DNA from: Stemphylium vesicarium
Lineage: Eukaryota > Ascomycota > Dothideomycetes > Pleosporales > Pleosporaceae
Direction: 5' to 3'
NCBI GenBank assembly: GCA_004380135.1
Contig: QXCR01000008.1
Coordinates: forward strand, 186,001-250,000
Length of the DNA: 64,000 nucleotides
The notes under the pieces are model-generated. The model was given only the letters and a program-made list of their open reading frames with translations, did not search any database and was not told the origin of the DNA. Numbering within the stretch: position 1 is the stretch's first letter; each line of letters starts with the position of its first letter. The position numbers and the translations under genes were made by a program. Below, piece by piece: positions 42,270 to 55,209 of the stretch.

Positions 42270-45200
42270 CGCAATACCCCCCTTTCACCAACATATAGAC
42301 TATTACTGTTCTTCCCGTTGCTCGGTTTAGACCATGTCGCTACTACCGTCTTTTTCCTTTTAAGCGCACACTGCAGATGCATTACGAAGTTTTTTGTCCA
42401 TATAATACCGACGTATACGAATCTATGATTATCTTTACTGTATACTGCGGTTGCCAATGTTCTGCGCCTTACCCCTGCGTCGTGCTCTTCTCGCATATGA
42501 TGCGTCACATCCAACATGCATGACTATCACGTACCGAATGAGCGAAAAGTCACAGCATGGTACGATGATGCAGCCCTGAGCCACAAATTCGGCCTTTTGC
42601 ACGCGCCTCGCACCGGCCAGCTCACCTGCATCAATGCCCCCAGCGCAGCTGTCAAACCGCCACTCAATAGAATCCTTCGCCGGTACATTCGGCATGCCTC
42701 CGTTCCATGTCACCGTATCTCGTGTAAAGCTCACGCCAGGGTATGTACCTCGCAATGCGCCACATCGTAAGAACGCATGATGACTACCTACTGGCGACGC
42801 CTCGGCGGCCAGCGCTAAGATATTTTGCTGACGTCTGATACTCCGTATACTCCACATGGACCCATGCATACGAACAAAACTAAGGAACGAACCCTGGTTC
42901 TTCCGTCTAAGAAAAATCGACGCTTATCTCTTGCGGTTTGTCTTACACGACACAACATGTGCGCCATCCTCGCTTTCCTCGCAAGCGTCTCGTCTAGGAA
43001 ATGTAACACGAACCACAGCCCCAGCAGAATCCACACTTTGCTCGCTTCCGAAAAAGGTGGGAACACGAAGTTCGCGGCTCGTGCTTTGGAAGTAGAGTAG
43101 GGGTAGTAGAAAAGAATAGTCTCCCTTGCCGACTCGTTCCCATGCTACAGTAGCGCGCCGTACGGTCGTGCAGGGTCGTGGCGAAACGAAACCCGCGTTT
43201 CTTCTGTCGTACAAGCCCCATGTGAGCTCTCTTGTCACTAGAGATATGGAAGGTCCACTCATGTGTGGTTTAGTGCATTTGTTGAAGCATTGATAATAGA
43301 CCCGCCGCGTGGAGGAGGAATACAACTAGTGTTGAGATCGCCGCAAGGGTACGTACCGCTTGAGCTATGGATCTCCTCTCCGACGTCCGAAGCGCTGGGG
43401 TGGAACTGTAGGTGTCATAGCCAGAACGTCGCCCGTTGAACACGGCCGTTTTAATAAATTTCTTTTTCTGAACGGCGAGGAGTATGCGGCGGTGCGGTGC
43501 AGTAGGTAGCAGGCGATGGGTGTTTGTGTGAGAAATTGATCATGGGCAAGGTACCTGGTCCAGTAAGGCGTTGCCGCGTGCCGTCTGACTGCTGCTTAGA
43601 CACTGCGAATGACATTGCTGCTTTCCTACGCAAAGCCTTCTCGCTTCGATTCCGTGTTCAAGATGGATAATGCGCATGGGAATTGCAGGGTGAAGCGACG
43701 TGCGTGTGGCGTCAACTGCGCAAAGATGACATGAGTTCGTGCCCTGTTCACAGCGTAAGCGCAGTGGGTAAACACGTCGTATCTGCCTGATAGCTTTAGG
43801 CCCTAGACGGTGTCAACGAGACAAGCTGCAGACTACGACAATGGACGCCTTGGCCTGTGGCGTGATTCAGGTTCTGTCGGCATGTGGAAGTTTGCACGTC
43901 TTCTGGTACGTCTTTTCGAGAAAATGGGCTAGAAAGCTTGACACGAGCTACTAGGGCTTAGGGACGCCTAGGAATGCCGCGGAGACTATTCTCTTCTCCT
44001 CGCTACCAAAAAGCAAGCTCATGCACGTTCATGGATCGCGCGTCATCCTCCCACCCAACAGAAAACATCGGCAAGCCGTCTTTTATTCCCTATCGTCCGA
44101 TGCAGCCTCGCCAATGTTTTCGGGTAGCTTGAAGCCCGCTTAGCCGCGCTTGGGAATCGACTTTACCCGAGTTCGTTGCAGCCAAGAGCGATAGAACCGC
44201 CGACCCCGACATACTGCTGTGTTAGTGAGCGCAATTCGGCATCGTGAACCCACGACGCACTATTGTGTTAGGGTATGGAGAAGGCCGGTGGAGCGCGCGC
44301 ACCCAATGTGCTAGAGTTCACAAGCTCTCGAGGCGGATTCTTATTTTAGTCACGACCAGGTAAGCCAGGCCAAGCGAGCTAGCGGTGCGGATCGGAACGA
44401 CTATGGACACGAGGAGTGGACGCTTGCCAAGACTGACTTTTGAATGCTCCTGCTCCCGCTCGTCCTATTGGATCCGTGAACACGAAGCCAAGTCTTTGGA
44501 TGAAGTCGCTCGCCGCTTTTCTCGTCATTACGAGCTTGTACAATTCCGTACAATGGTCTTTTGCAGTTCGGCATTTGGTGGCGCTCTTCCTATCCATTTC
44601 ATCATGCTCATGCTTTCGCACAGGGGTTCTGTTCGCAGGTATTAGGCCAAGACTTAATATGTCTCGCCTTAAACACGAAGATCTCCCACCGGTCAGATTT
44701 TGCAGTGGAGACAATTACCTAAAGCTCCTCAGGCATTCCATGGCAGCGACTCAACAAGGCCCGTATCTTAGACCCTGTGAGCTCAGGACCCTGTAACCAG
44801 CAACCGAAAGTTTCTGTTGTGCCGGTGAACGTGGAGCAACACTTCTAAAATTACATAGCTCTGCCTGCTGCGGATCCCGCAGGTACTGTGGAGTATGTAC
44901 GGGGTCGTGAGATCTTTGATCTCAGCTGATCAGGATTCAATCGCGAGTGATAGGGGTTGAGGATCGCGTAGAAAGTGGGCGTGTGGAGTTGGAGATTTTG
45001 GTCGGCGTTTAGGAGGGAATCTCATGTGAGCGATTGCGCTTTTGAGCCGGACGAGTGTTATCTGGATAAGCTTTGATGATCTTGGGTTCGATCAGTTGGC
45101 CAGCAAGAGTCTGAATGATTGCCATCATGACAAGGTTGTATGCTGACTGTTCGACGTCGCAAATCTTCATTGTGCTCTGCTGAAGGCAACCATCAGGCGT

Positions 45201-46199
45201 GCTCTCGATGGAAGAACCCTCATACCAATGGCTTCGTGGACGGCCTGAATGCTGTTCACACCGGCAAATGCTCAAATCATCAAGGCTACCATGTAAGGCC
45301 TCCATTTCGGCCCTCTCCCGCCAAGAGTATCCCATGCTTGATCTCAGAGATCTTGGCACCAGCACCGTTTTTTCTGGCCGCCTTTCCGGCCTCGGTAAAT
45401 ATTGACGAGGAAAATTTCAATAACAGAAGCAACCTATGGAGAAAATTGGCCAAGAGATCTTGTAAGCACCGAAAGGTTGATTTGAATGATTGCTGAGGTC
45501 CCAGAGAGCTGGGAGCTTCGTACGAGTCTAAAATGGCACTATCTTGATCTGTCCGCAAGATGGGTATGCAGGGTGAACATGGAATGCCCTGTATGTGGCG
45601 TCCCTATAAGAACCTTAAGATGATGCGCAATGTGCAAGGATTGAGTGGCTAGGTTTCCCTGACAGTCGTAATCTCACTCGAACCAAATGCGCTGGCGCAC
45701 GGCTATTTCTGGTCAATGTGGGCATGTAGTTGTCTAGACCACGATCTTCCAAGACATCAATAAAGTGAGTAAGGCTGAAGACAGCGTGACAGCATGACGT
45801 GGTTTGGCGTGCCAAGTATCTTCAATGGATGCGTGGATGTCGTTTTGCAGGCTGCAAGTTGTGACCAAGGGATCAGCTGATCATCAACTATATCAAAAAC
45901 CACTAAAGATAGGTCATGAGCTGTTGTGGCCACTTGTTGCAATATGCAGGGACGGTACAGCCTTCGAGAACGGGATCAGGTGAGGTGTTGGATAATCGTG
46001 AAGATGGGGTAGTACATACAAGCCACGATTTGCTGGGCGAAAACGAAATGCTGCAGCCCTGAACTTTGTACTCGGATTGAGGCTCCACCTGGCGGCTGAG
46101 TTTTGGAGAGGGCGACTGATGGATCCTTTTCCCCTGGGGGCTGAACGTGTCACGTAATCCACATTCGGAGACACGAGATCTCAGGTGTTATCTTCCAGC
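42270..46199. other. gene-poor region
   Basis: 3.9 kb with no supported gene. Both strands carry only short, overlapping ORFs, and stop codons break every possible protein-like stretch. I see no terminal repeats, transposase motifs or obvious A/T enrichment that would mark a RIP-mutated transposon. Confidence 0.45.
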
Positions 46200-47336
46200 T
46201 CAACTTTCAATTTCCCAAGTCAGCGTTTGCCGGTCCGCAAATTGCATGACAGTCCAGGAATTACTGCCTCCAAAAGCCTGCGCGCTCATGGAGAACCATT
46301 TCCCCTCCTCTTCTTCTACCACACTGTCCCCTTCCATGCTGGCATCTCCCTCTTGTGTTCCGTTCGTTGTCTTCTTTTTCTTGAATGACCCGTTCCGTAT
46401 CGCCAGAAAGACGTTACGAACAAAAGACGGAGGCATGAATCCTTTCAATCGTGCAAGCACAATATGGCCTGACCCGACGCCCCTGCCAAAATCTGGCACG
46501 TCGTATCGAGACAGATGGGGGTCGATAAAATCTCCTTTATTAACCCGCGACGATTCTAGACTTAACATCTGAATATACTCCAGCAAATCAAGCGCGTTGT
46601 CCTCACCATATAGGCCTGGCAGATCGCTAGGGGAAAGACGCGGGACGAGTACGTCTGGCATGTTCCACTCCTGCGGTGATATATCGTGCAGCCAGGGCGC
46701 ATGTTGTGAAATAGGCTCCTTCCCTTCAGCGAGCGATTCAGCAGAGGAGGGATTGAAGTTGTAAAACAACCAAGTGAGCGACTGCGTAAGGATGTTCTTG
46801 CACGCCCACTCCAGTCTTGAGAATCCAGTCTTGCCATGCTTCATGGATTTCGCGCGTAAATCGTATTCAACGATCCACCGTTGCTTCTGGTGTTTCTTGC
46901 CGCCATCTTCGATCGGCGTTCCTTGCAGGCCGCATCGTTCGTAGGTTGGACGTGTGAGCTCCATACGCAGAATGCCCTCGTATAACTCGAATCGGTCGTC
47001 AATGAGGGCCCGGCCTTCGCTAAGCATCATGACATTTCCCTGCTTGATGTAGCCGTCCAGAAACTCGCCGTCTAGGATTTCCCCAAGCTTCATGTGCACT
47101 CGCGCATACTGTGCTCTTGCCGGACCGTCGCCTCTCTTGAGCTCGTCCTTGACGAGCTCATAGATCTCTTCCGGTAGGATTAGATCTAGCCTATGACTGT
47201 ACTTTTGCTTGTTGAACGTCGAGAACGGCTTCTTCTTTGTAGAGACATTTTGCGGGTCGATGTAGGAAGGCAGGACGCTGTGGGAAAAGTAGACTTTCGT
47301 GTCCAGGGTCGAGTCGGTCCGATGTATTTCAAGCAT
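46200..47336 (-). CDS. rpp40: RNase P/MRP-type subunit Rpp40
   Basis: 378 residues, intronless, start ATG 47336. It matches the Rpp40 family: KVYFSHSVLPSYIDP near the N-terminus, the central HRLDLILPEEIYELVKDEL, LILEG-type FELYEGILRMELTRPTYERCGLQG, RWIVEYDLRAKSMKHGKTGFSRLEWAC, and GSGHIVLARLKGFMPPSFV. Known homologues bind RNase P and RNase MRP and act in tRNA and rRNA processing in the nucleus. No catalytic motif is expected. Compact gene without odd features. Confidence 0.85.
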   Translation of the reverse strand: MLEIHRTDSTLDTKVYFSHSVLPSYIDPQNVSTKKKPFSTFNKQKYSHRLDLILPEEIYELVKDELKRGDGPARAQYARVHMKLGEILDGEFLDGYIKQGNVMMLSEGRALIDDRFELYEGILRMELTRPTYERCGLQGTPIEDGGKKHQKQRWIVEYDLRAKSMKHGKTGFSRLEWACKNILTQSLTWLFYNFNPSSAESLAEGKEPISQHAPWLHDISPQEWNMPDVLVPRLSPSDLPGLYGEDNALDLLEYIQMLSLESSRVNKGDFIDPHLSRYDVPDFGRGVGSGHIVLARLKGFMPPSFVRNVFLAIRNGSFKKKKTTNGTQEGDASMEGDSVVEEEEGKWFSMSAQAFGGSNSWTVMQFADRQTLTWEIES

Positions 47337-48043
47337 GTCGTCCTTTTTGAAGCTGACCTAGCATAGGATGGGTGCGGTCGTGGTGAGTCTCTCGCAGCTG
47401 CTGGAATGCGAATGACGTGGGGTAGTGTCGCGTTGATATTGCAAAGAAAACGCGTGCCGCTTAGCTCGGCGCGCTAGCATGTGATTGCTCCGCGATGAAC
47501 CCCCCACTTTCTCATTACACCCATCTTTCACGATCAACGTTTCTAATATTCCTACACGTAGGGGAGAATCTTGAATTTCTCACAACGATCAGTCATCACT
47601 TTGCAAATGGTGATTTATTTGATCGTCAATCCAGCGCAATTCACGCCCTCCATATTCGACACCAAGCTATCACGAGGGAACAGAAAAATGAAACAGGAAC
47701 CAAGTCCCTACTTTTGGAAAGCACAACTCCCGAACAGACGCGAAAGTACGCAAGCCCAGCTTTCTGGCAGATTTTGGTGAATATGGGACACAGTCGCCGA
47801 CAAGAACGGGTAAGAATCATTGGTCACTCTTCAGTCCTTATTCACGAGCGATGTGAGCGCATCGATGCCTTCCTTCGCGAGACCTGGCGTACAGTGATTC
47901 TCTGATTCGGTGACGACATATTGGCACCATGCTGATGGGTGAATCTCGTGATGGCACATATTGAGCATGCCCTACCGAATTGCTCGGGATGAGCGTCATG
48001 GAATTTTCGCGTGTTGTAGAGTTGAAAAGCTAAAGCTTCTACA
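47337..48043. other. intergenic region
   Basis: About 700 bases. Plus-strand ORFs at 47495-47905 and 47571-47780 overlap in different frames and neither looks protein-like. Promoter of rpp40 on the left. Confidence 0.45.
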
Positions 48044-48910
48044 TCAACGCGCAGGATCCATGGTGAGTTTGGATTGCCTCGAATGCGATGAAAGGCCGAT
48101 ATGGCTGTAGGCGAAAGGTGGTATTGCCTCTCTACTTCGTCGACTGTCTACGCTTGTTCTTAGCTCATGTTTCCTCTGCAAGTCGTATGACAAAACGCCT
48201 ACCATAGCTTGACGGTAGAAGCAGTCTGCGCAGTCAGTGACAAGACGTTTAACCCTTGAGAAGGGATAACAATCCAATACCACACTGCAATGAACGCACT
48301 TTCGTGGGGCATGTTGTAGCCACAACCGCCGGTACACGATATTACTCAGATCTGGGTAGACGCAGTTGGAGCCGTACTTGTCGAGGTGGGTGAATGGAAG
48401 GTTGAACATGGTGCCGTTGCATTGCCGGACCAGATGCGCGCAATAGCCTTCGACCAGCTCATGGCACCGTCTCGAGGTGAGAGACAGAGCATGGAAAGGA
48501 TGAGGAATGAGATGTAGGGAGAATATGTCGGCAGCCCAGCGGTGTGTGTCTGCAGGCTGAGTGAGGTCTTCCTGGTCCTTGACGCCGCGTTTCTGCTTTT
48601 CCGTAAAATCATGACCGCTCTGGGTCTCCGTAAGGCCCGGTAGACGACAACGAGGGTGGATGAGATGAAACAATATGCGGTCGACTATCTCGACTGGAAG
48701 TGTGTCCAACTTGCTACGGCAAGGCACATGTTGCTTGCTGCTGGAGTGATGTATGATGCATGCCACCGAAGCCCCGCAGCACGAGGAACTAGGCGAGGCT
48801 AGTCTTGAAGGTGGTCGCACAAGGGCTTCGTCATAGCCAACTAACAGCCTGCTGTTGTTTGTAGGCAAAGTCTGGACCAGCTCCGTGGTGGAAGCAGTGA
48901 ATGCAGCCAT
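48044..48910 (-). CDS. F-box protein with C-terminal cysteine cluster
   Basis: 288 residues, no intron needed, ATG 48910. The F-box is KLDTLPVEIVDRILFHLIHPR at about residues 67-87, suggesting a role in an SCF ubiquitin ligase. It is interrupted by a 40-residue charged insert (TEKQKRGVKDQEDLTQ) before the second half of the box (FHALSLTSRRCHELVEGYC). A cysteine cluster near the end (KCVHCSVVLDCYPFSR and VTDCADCFY) may bind zinc. The N-terminal 60 residues are Ser/Cys-rich and probably disordered. Fungal genomes hold many such single-copy F-box proteins of unknown substrate. Confidence 0.7.
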   Translation of the reverse strand: MAAFTASTTELVQTLPTNNSRLLVGYDEALVRPPSRLASPSSSCCGASVACIIHHSSSKQHVPCRSKLDTLPVEIVDRILFHLIHPRCRLPGLTETQSGHDFTEKQKRGVKDQEDLTQPADTHRWAADIFSLHLIPHPFHALSLTSRRCHELVEGYCAHLVRQCNGTMFNLPFTHLDKYGSNCVYPDLSNIVYRRLWLQHAPRKCVHCSVVLDCYPFSRVKRLVTDCADCFYRQAMVGVLSYDLQRKHELRTSVDSRRSREAIPPFAYSHIGLSSHSRQSKLTMDPAR

Positions 48911-49390
48911 GGGGTAGGATGTTGCAACAGGAAAGGAGGATAAGGAACAGGAAACCCTGCCTTTGCTTCTGAGCAGCTGAGAACCTTATACCTGGCGACA
49001 GACGAAGAAGCGACATGTAGCAGAGCTGCAGCATGGGGGTGCAGCGCACCAACGAGGATGTGGAGATGCTGAAAGCTGCATGCTCTCTGCCATGATTTGT
49101 CTCTTTTTACCCGTCTCGGGCGGCAGCGTGCACAAAAGCAGTTGATACAGGATTTTCACGATGCTGCATGCTGCTGTATCATAAGATTGGCGAAGGAGGC
49201 GACGACAAGTCTTCACGGCAGTCGACTGGGGAAGACCGGCAAAAGTGAAGACAGCAAACACGATGCGGCCATCTCCGCGCGGCCGAAGGGGGTTAGCGCC
49301 GTTTCTCCCCAACTGGCCGTCGGACCACCTTTCTCCTCGACACTCTTGAGTAATATTGGTTGACAGCGAGCACGCACGGGAAACGACACC
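48911..49390. promoter_or_regulatory. Divergent promoter between F-box and sir2 genes
   Basis: 480 bases between divergent starts. ORFs on both strands overlap and are unlikely to be coding. Confidence 0.45.
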
Positions 49391-50924
49391 ATGGCTGCCC
49401 ACGCCTCAGAGGGACCCGTCGCTGCTTACGAGTCTGCCCCGCCGCCCGCCACGCCCGTCAAGGCGGAGTCGGCAGCGAGAGGCGCGACCAAGGCCAAGGA
49501 AGAGGACGCGCCTGCGCCCGACCAGGACGAGGAAGATGGCGGCGTGTGGGACTCGGCCTCGCTGTACGAGGAGATCTTGGACGAGGTGGAAGCCTTTGAG
49601 TACTCCAGCGACGGTGAGTCTGGGCCCGGATGCGCCTGGAGTCGCAGCCATTGACCATTGCATAGGCATAGACATGTGCACCGCCGAAGAAGCACGCCGC
49701 CTGCGCCAGCGATTGCACGAGGTCGGCGCCAGCCAGTTCGTCATGGAGAACATCACCAGCGAGAAGATGACGGCGCGCAAGCTGTGCACCGCCTTCGGCG
49801 TCAAGATACCCAAGTTCCTGGAAGACGCCCCAGACGAGAACTTCTACCAGCTGCTGGGCCTGGCCATCAACCGCGAGCTCAACAAGCGCCCGCGCCTCGC
49901 CCAGTACAAAACCATCGACGACGCTGCCAAGCTGCTGCTAGAGCGCAAGAACATCATGGTCATTACCGGCGCCGGCATCTCGACGAGCCTCGGCATCCCC
50001 GACTTTCGCTCCAAGAACACGGGCTTCTACTCGCGCCTGCTGCAGATGGGCTACGACGAGCCCGAGGAGGTCTTTGACATTCAAAACTTTGACGACAACC
50101 CGCGAACCTTTTATGCCCTCGCCGGCGACATCATACCCGATCTCGAAAAGTGGACGCCCACGCACGAATTCATAAGGCTGTTGCAAGACAAGAACAAGCT
50201 GCTCACCAACTACACCCAAAACATCGACAACGTCGAGGCACATGCCGGCATACGCAAGGAGAAGCTCATCCAGTGCCACGGCTCCTGGGCAACTGCGACG
50301 TGTCGCAAGTGCAAATTCAAGGTGCCGGGCGAGGTCATCTTTGACGACGTGCGCGCGCAGAAACCCGCCGAGTGTCAACGCTGCAAGGATGAGATCGCGG
50401 CCCAGCCCACCAAGAAGCGCAAGCGAGCGTCCAACGGCAACGGTAGCAGGAAGAAGCGATCGAGCGACGAAGACTCCGAGTCCGACGGTGCCTTTGACAT
50501 CCCGCAGCCCGGCATCATGAAGCCAGACATCACCTTCTTCGGCGAAGCACTCCCAAACGACTTCTTCGATCGCCTCAAGGACGTGGACAAAGACAAAGTG
50601 GATTTGGTCATCGTAATGGGCACGAGCATGAAGGTCGCCCCCGTTTCCGAGATACCCAACTTCCTCCCCCGCGACGTACCGCAAATATACATCTCACGAG
50701 ATCCCATCCACCACATCAACTTCGACATCAACCTCCTCGGCGATTGTGATGTTGTCGTGGCCGAGCTCGCCCGTCGTGCCGGGTGGCAACTTACCCACAA
50801 AATGATACCCGATGGCCAGTCGACCGAGGTGGCCATCACCGACGACGTAGATCACATTTCCACGGTCAAGGTACACATCCCGGTCACGACTACAACAAAC
50901 AATCACATCAACGAATCGGCATGA
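49391..50924 (+). CDS. sir2: Sir2-family NAD-dependent protein deacetylase (Sir2/Hst1/SIRT1 class)
   Basis: Exon 1 49391-49613, intron 49614-49665 (GTGAGT...TAG), exon 2 49666-50924; 493 residues. Deacetylates histones and other proteins using NAD and acts in gene silencing, mainly in the nucleus. Motifs: GAGISTSLGIPDFRS (NAD binding), TQNIDNVE, catalytic HGSW, zinc cysteines CRKC and CQRC, GTSMKVAPVSEIPN. An acidic N-terminus (about residues 1-75) and a basic insert after the second zinc pair (TKKRKRASNGNGSRKKRSSD), a probable nuclear localisation signal, are typical of the class I Sir2/Hst1 type. The longer open frame starting at 49356 is a shifted frame before the intron; the ATG at 49391 is correct. 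Confidence 0.93.
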
Positions 50925-51476
50925 GCGTCAAATCTGGCGTACAACCCTGTGTATTGACGGCGTTATGAATGGCATTACGAGCGATGTTTGTATAGGTATT
51001 CAATCTTCTAGACGTGGGTGGGCCAATGGTAAGCCCTGCAGTGGGTTGTGGTCCATGACCGGATTTGGCATAAGGGCGTTGCGGTATGCATGCATCGGGC
51101 AGGCACGATGCGGGCGGCTTGAGAGATACCATAGTCCGGGAATATGCCCGGGGAGGCTAATTCCTTAGTCTCCTACTGTTTTACCCTTTTCCTCATTGCA
51201 TATCAGACTACCTTTTTTTTCTTGCCTGACCACAAAGAGTTCGTTCCTGCCCCTCTCGCAGGATAGTTGCCCCGCAAGCCTCTTCCCCTCATGTGTTGCC
51301 CATGGCGCAGTTTCGGCGCCAAAACGCCAAGACGCTCGATGTCATAAAGGCCAGACTTCCTTTACCGAAAGCACGAGGTTGTCACTATCTCCGGAGCTCA
51401 GCAGGCTCCTACAGGACGTCATCATTCGGCGCTTCTACGCCTAATACATGAACACATCTTCCGAACAGCTCGAATC
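50925..51476. other. intergenic region between convergent genes
   Basis: 550 bases between the sir2 stop and the regulator stop. No gene seen. Confidence 0.5.
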
Positions 51477-53948
51477 TTACAAGGAGTTCCCGTCCGATCC
51501 CCACAACATGCGCATGATGAAGTCGTTGTCTCCTAACAACGTGACATCAATCGGAGCCAGATCATCCGGCATACCCAAAGCATCTCCCATAGACGCGGTT
51601 GCAAATGGATCGAACAGCTCAGTTACATTCGGGCTTGGGAGCTGAGGAGCCGTCGCCTCCAGTTGATCAAGTTCGTCGGTGCTATCTGCAAGAAACACGC
51701 GATCTACCAGGCTAGCCTTGGACGCATGTCTTTCCCGGTATATTTGCTCTTTGTACGCCTTGATAGCATTGTGGAAGCTCGCGAGGGTGTTGTAATACTG
51801 CTCTGCCTGTGGGCTGTGTAGCTTCAACTCGTCCAGCACGTGAAGCGAGTTAACAAATGCTGTGCGTCTTTCCGAACTCCATTCTGTATCCTCTACGAGA
51901 AGGCCAAAGCCTAGTACGAGACCTGTTGCGAATGTCCATGCTCTATCGGAAAGTTTAGTCTCCGCTCTTTTGACTGACTGGTAGGTGCGCGTTTACTTAC
52001 TTGAGGATGCACATGTTCCCTAACACATGTCCAGACTTGACGACTCGATAGCACATTGACGCCATGAATGTTGCAGCCTCAAGGCAGGCATCCGCTAGGA
52101 GACTTGTTTGGGCTAGCCCAGCCGGGTCTTCTTGTGGACCATTGTATTGTCGCGGCGCATGCAGCGCTTGCCCAGATAGCTGAGGCACAATGTGCTGGAT
52201 CAGAAACTGGCGTGTAGCGAGAATAACACTAAAGTAGTAAGCCCCTGAGACGTGGATGTTTCCAATGATAACACGTCGATTGAGAGTCGCCTCTGCACTC
52301 CCCGGTCTTCTCAGTACTGCGGGGAAACCCCGACTGCGTTGCTGTAGCTCTGATACCAGGCCTTCGGCTGTTTTCCCATCAAGCTCACCATCGGCTGACT
52401 TGGTTACAGCGGTATCAAGAATCGCGGCTATTTCGTGAGTAGCGTCCAGTGCGAGCGCTCTGTGAGTATCCTCCTTTGCACCGACATTGCCATCGATGTA
52501 GTTAGCATACGCTGGATCCAGCGGTGGAGAACTACCTGATCGTCCTAGAATCGAATTGCAGACCACGTCGAAAACGCGCAGGCTTTTGGCGACAAGGATC
52601 CTGTGATAATGTGATGAGCAAAATGAGTTCAACAGGTGTTACCCGATGAGGGGATCGCTTTTCGACGTACCTAGCTTTCCGGGCTTCAGAAGGAAGCCGT
52701 CTATACTGGGCAGGTTGATGTAAGCCTAGTATACTAGCAGCCTTGGTAGCGACACCAAGATACATGAAAGCCGAATTGCGACGACAGGCTCCACACATGT
52801 AGAACGCCATAAGCAAAAACATTCGAACGAGTTCGACACTCGGATTCTCCAGCATCTTCTTGAAAGCTAGCGTTCGGGCGTAACAGAACAGTTCAGCTGC
52901 CCAGGCGACTTCTTCTGGCCTGCGACCGCAACATTGTGCTCCTATGGCGATCATGACATAGAGCGATGCGGTTTCCAAGCTGTCCAACTTCCGATCAGCA
53001 ATGTTTCCTTTACTCAGTTTGTATGCGTCCTGCACTTCCAACAGTTGAACAACATCGTGCCATGAGTATAGATCGAGGAGGCCACTGGACTATCGCAAGA
53101 TCAGCCATCATGTTGCGGAATTGGGGATATAGTCGAGGCCTACAGCGTCTAGAAAGTGGCGAAGAAAGTCCTTCTTTTCTTCCATACTCAGGGCTTCGTA
53201 ATGCCGAGTTGACCCCTTCCCCGTGGTATCTGCTTCGAACAGTCTCCGACTTTCTTGCGCATCGGTGAAGCCGGAGGGTCCAACATGACGCTTCAGTGTC
53301 TTCTGCAAGAACTGTAAGAAAGATATCGCTGCCGTGCTCCCAACGTAGACTAATGGCGGATCGTCATAGTCAGCTCATTTGCTCGGTTCAACTTAGACCC
53401 ATGACTCCGAAAGTAATAAATACATAGTTGAGAAACTCCAAAATTGTCGAAGACCCTACTAATCGACGTTCTTCTAGCCCACTTGGCTAAATGAGCACTC
53501 TCTTACCTTTTTCTCCGCTCACGCTCGCCAGCATGACAGGTGGCTGACATAGAATCTCGCTGGATGAGTCGTTGGTACTATTGTCGTTGTCACTCTCAGA
53601 ATCGTGTCGATCGAAAGCATCAATGTGATTGGTATCCATACTTCCAGGCGAAATTATATCGCCATCGGGCACATTCCACCGCAAACTCGAAGAGTTTGGG
53701 TTATCTTTATCGCCAGTCGTGTTGCTGTGGGACGAAGAGCTTGGACGCAGCCTCGAGGAAGTCGTGTTGTGTTGCGGTCGAGATTTATGCCGTCGATCCA
53801 GTGTATAGCTGCATACATCATGATTTCCCTTCTTCTCGCACGCAACACAAGGCTGGAGCCCATTACACCGTTTTTTAGATGCCTTGCATGGGTCACATGC
53901 CCTCGGGACGCGCTTTCTGTCTTGTGGCTTGACGGGCGCACGGGGCAT
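51477..53948 (-). CDS. Zn(II)2Cys6 fungal transcription factor
   Basis: Five exons: 53948-53507, 53349-53144, 53089-52671, 52600-52001, 51942-51477; introns of 157, 54, 70 and 58 nt; 710 residues. The binuclear zinc cluster ACDPCKASKKRCNGLQPCVACEKK... is at residues 17-42 with all six cysteines (CX2CX6C-X5-CX2C-X8-C spacing). After a Ser/Asn/Asp-rich linker, the fungal-specific transcription factor middle homology region begins with VYVGSTAAISFLQFLQKTL, followed by SSGLLDLYSW, ETASLYVMIAIGAQC, YMCGACRRNSAFMYLGVATKAASILGLHQP and SLRVFDVVCNSILGR. Every splice join keeps the frame. It is divergent from the FAD monooxygenase gene, so it might regulate that gene; this is inference. Confidence 0.9.
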
Positions 53949-55209
53949 CACGAAAATAGTGTAGCGAAAACCCCCTTAGAGCACTTTGTAGTCAGGCCGC
54001 AAAAACTGGAAGTGGTCCGGTTAGAATTGTAATGCGCGGAAGTCGCTCGTTGGGAAAGTGATACTGGTAAAGGGGTGTGAAGAGGTGCCGACCGAGGATA
54101 GCCGTTGCGCAACGAACACCGAAGGGAACCGCCATTCATCGCATGACAACAGTTGATCTGACAGCACTATTTGCTGAATCATGCTGATCCTGTCAAGAGC
54201 AATAGCCTGGTTTCCCGGCCCTAAGCGACAGCTTCTTTGTAATCAATTCCGAAGGTCGTTATCTCGTTATCTCATCCCCTGAGTCGCGCGGCTTTGGTTT
54301 AAGTGGGTCAAGGTCACACCGTGCAATATCCGCATGTAATCAGGGTGCAAAATCCGATTGCGGGTAAGGGCAATCATTTCAATTCTGGATTGTCGCATAC
54401 GCTTCGGAAAAACCCATTCGCACACGGGGACTTCTATGGATTTTTCCACGCGCATCCATCTCAGCTAGGTATCATTTGTCTGGTGGTCATTGACCCAATG
54501 CGCACAAGTTCCGAACAGGTTAATGCTTCACCCTTCTCAGATCTGGTTCTAGGAATTGAGCATTTCTGGGTGAAAAACAACGTGTACAAACAGAACTACC
54601 ACAATGACCTTGAAGCGCAACACGTCGAGCTGTCCACTTCACCTACGTGCTGGATAGACCAGTCCACCAACTTATTTCGAGGATATGCTGGGACAGAAAA
54701 TAAGGCATCTCGAGGTTAGACGACAACTTGTAGATAGGGCTGGAGAACGAAAAGTGCGCGCATAAGGCCATAATGCGCCGACGTGAACAGGATCATAATC
54801 CACTTTACCGTTCGTACACTTCTGCAGGACTACTCTGGTCGTTTATCGCACATCGTTCGCTTCCGCCAACGTCCCACTTTTACGCTGCTAGTTAGTATTC
54901 ATTGACGAATAACAGATCGTGCGAGGCTATGTTGTACGACTCCCGCTATCTCGCATCCGTCCCGCTGATAAGACGGTTCCGACGCCACTAATCCGCGCAC
55001 TGGAGGGCAGTCGGATGGCTTCCGTCGCTGCGTCGGGATGGTTGAAAATACCGATCAAGCAAAGCAAGTTGCAGTCAATAAATGATGCGCTCGATGTCAT
55101 GATCGTGATATATATTGTTCAAGTTTCTTGGACACCCATTCCTTACTTTTTCAACCTCGAGCTACTGTACCATTAAACCCTTCGTCTAACCAAAGCAAGC
55201 CCCGAAAAC
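53949..55209. other. intergenic region between regulator and monooxygenase
   Basis: 1.26 kb shared by two divergent genes. A TATATATT element at about 55108 lies some 95 bases before the monooxygenase ATG. The 138-codon ORF at 54303-54719 has no recognisable feature and is not accepted. Confidence 0.5.

Noticed and set aside
44379..45560. Short ORFs that might be remains of a membrane transporter or transposon
   Set aside because: No transmembrane pattern or transposase motif can be followed across stops in any frame; similarity was too vague to claim.
47495..47905. 136-codon plus-strand ORF divergent from rpp40
   Set aside because: Overlaps another ORF in a different frame and no protein family is recognisable.
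49938..50684. 248-codon minus-strand ORF
   Set aside because: Antisense shadow of the sir2 coding sequence.
54303..54719. 138-codon ORF between the regulator and the monooxygenase
   Set aside because: No domain, no signal peptide, unusual composition, and it lies in the divergent promoter region.
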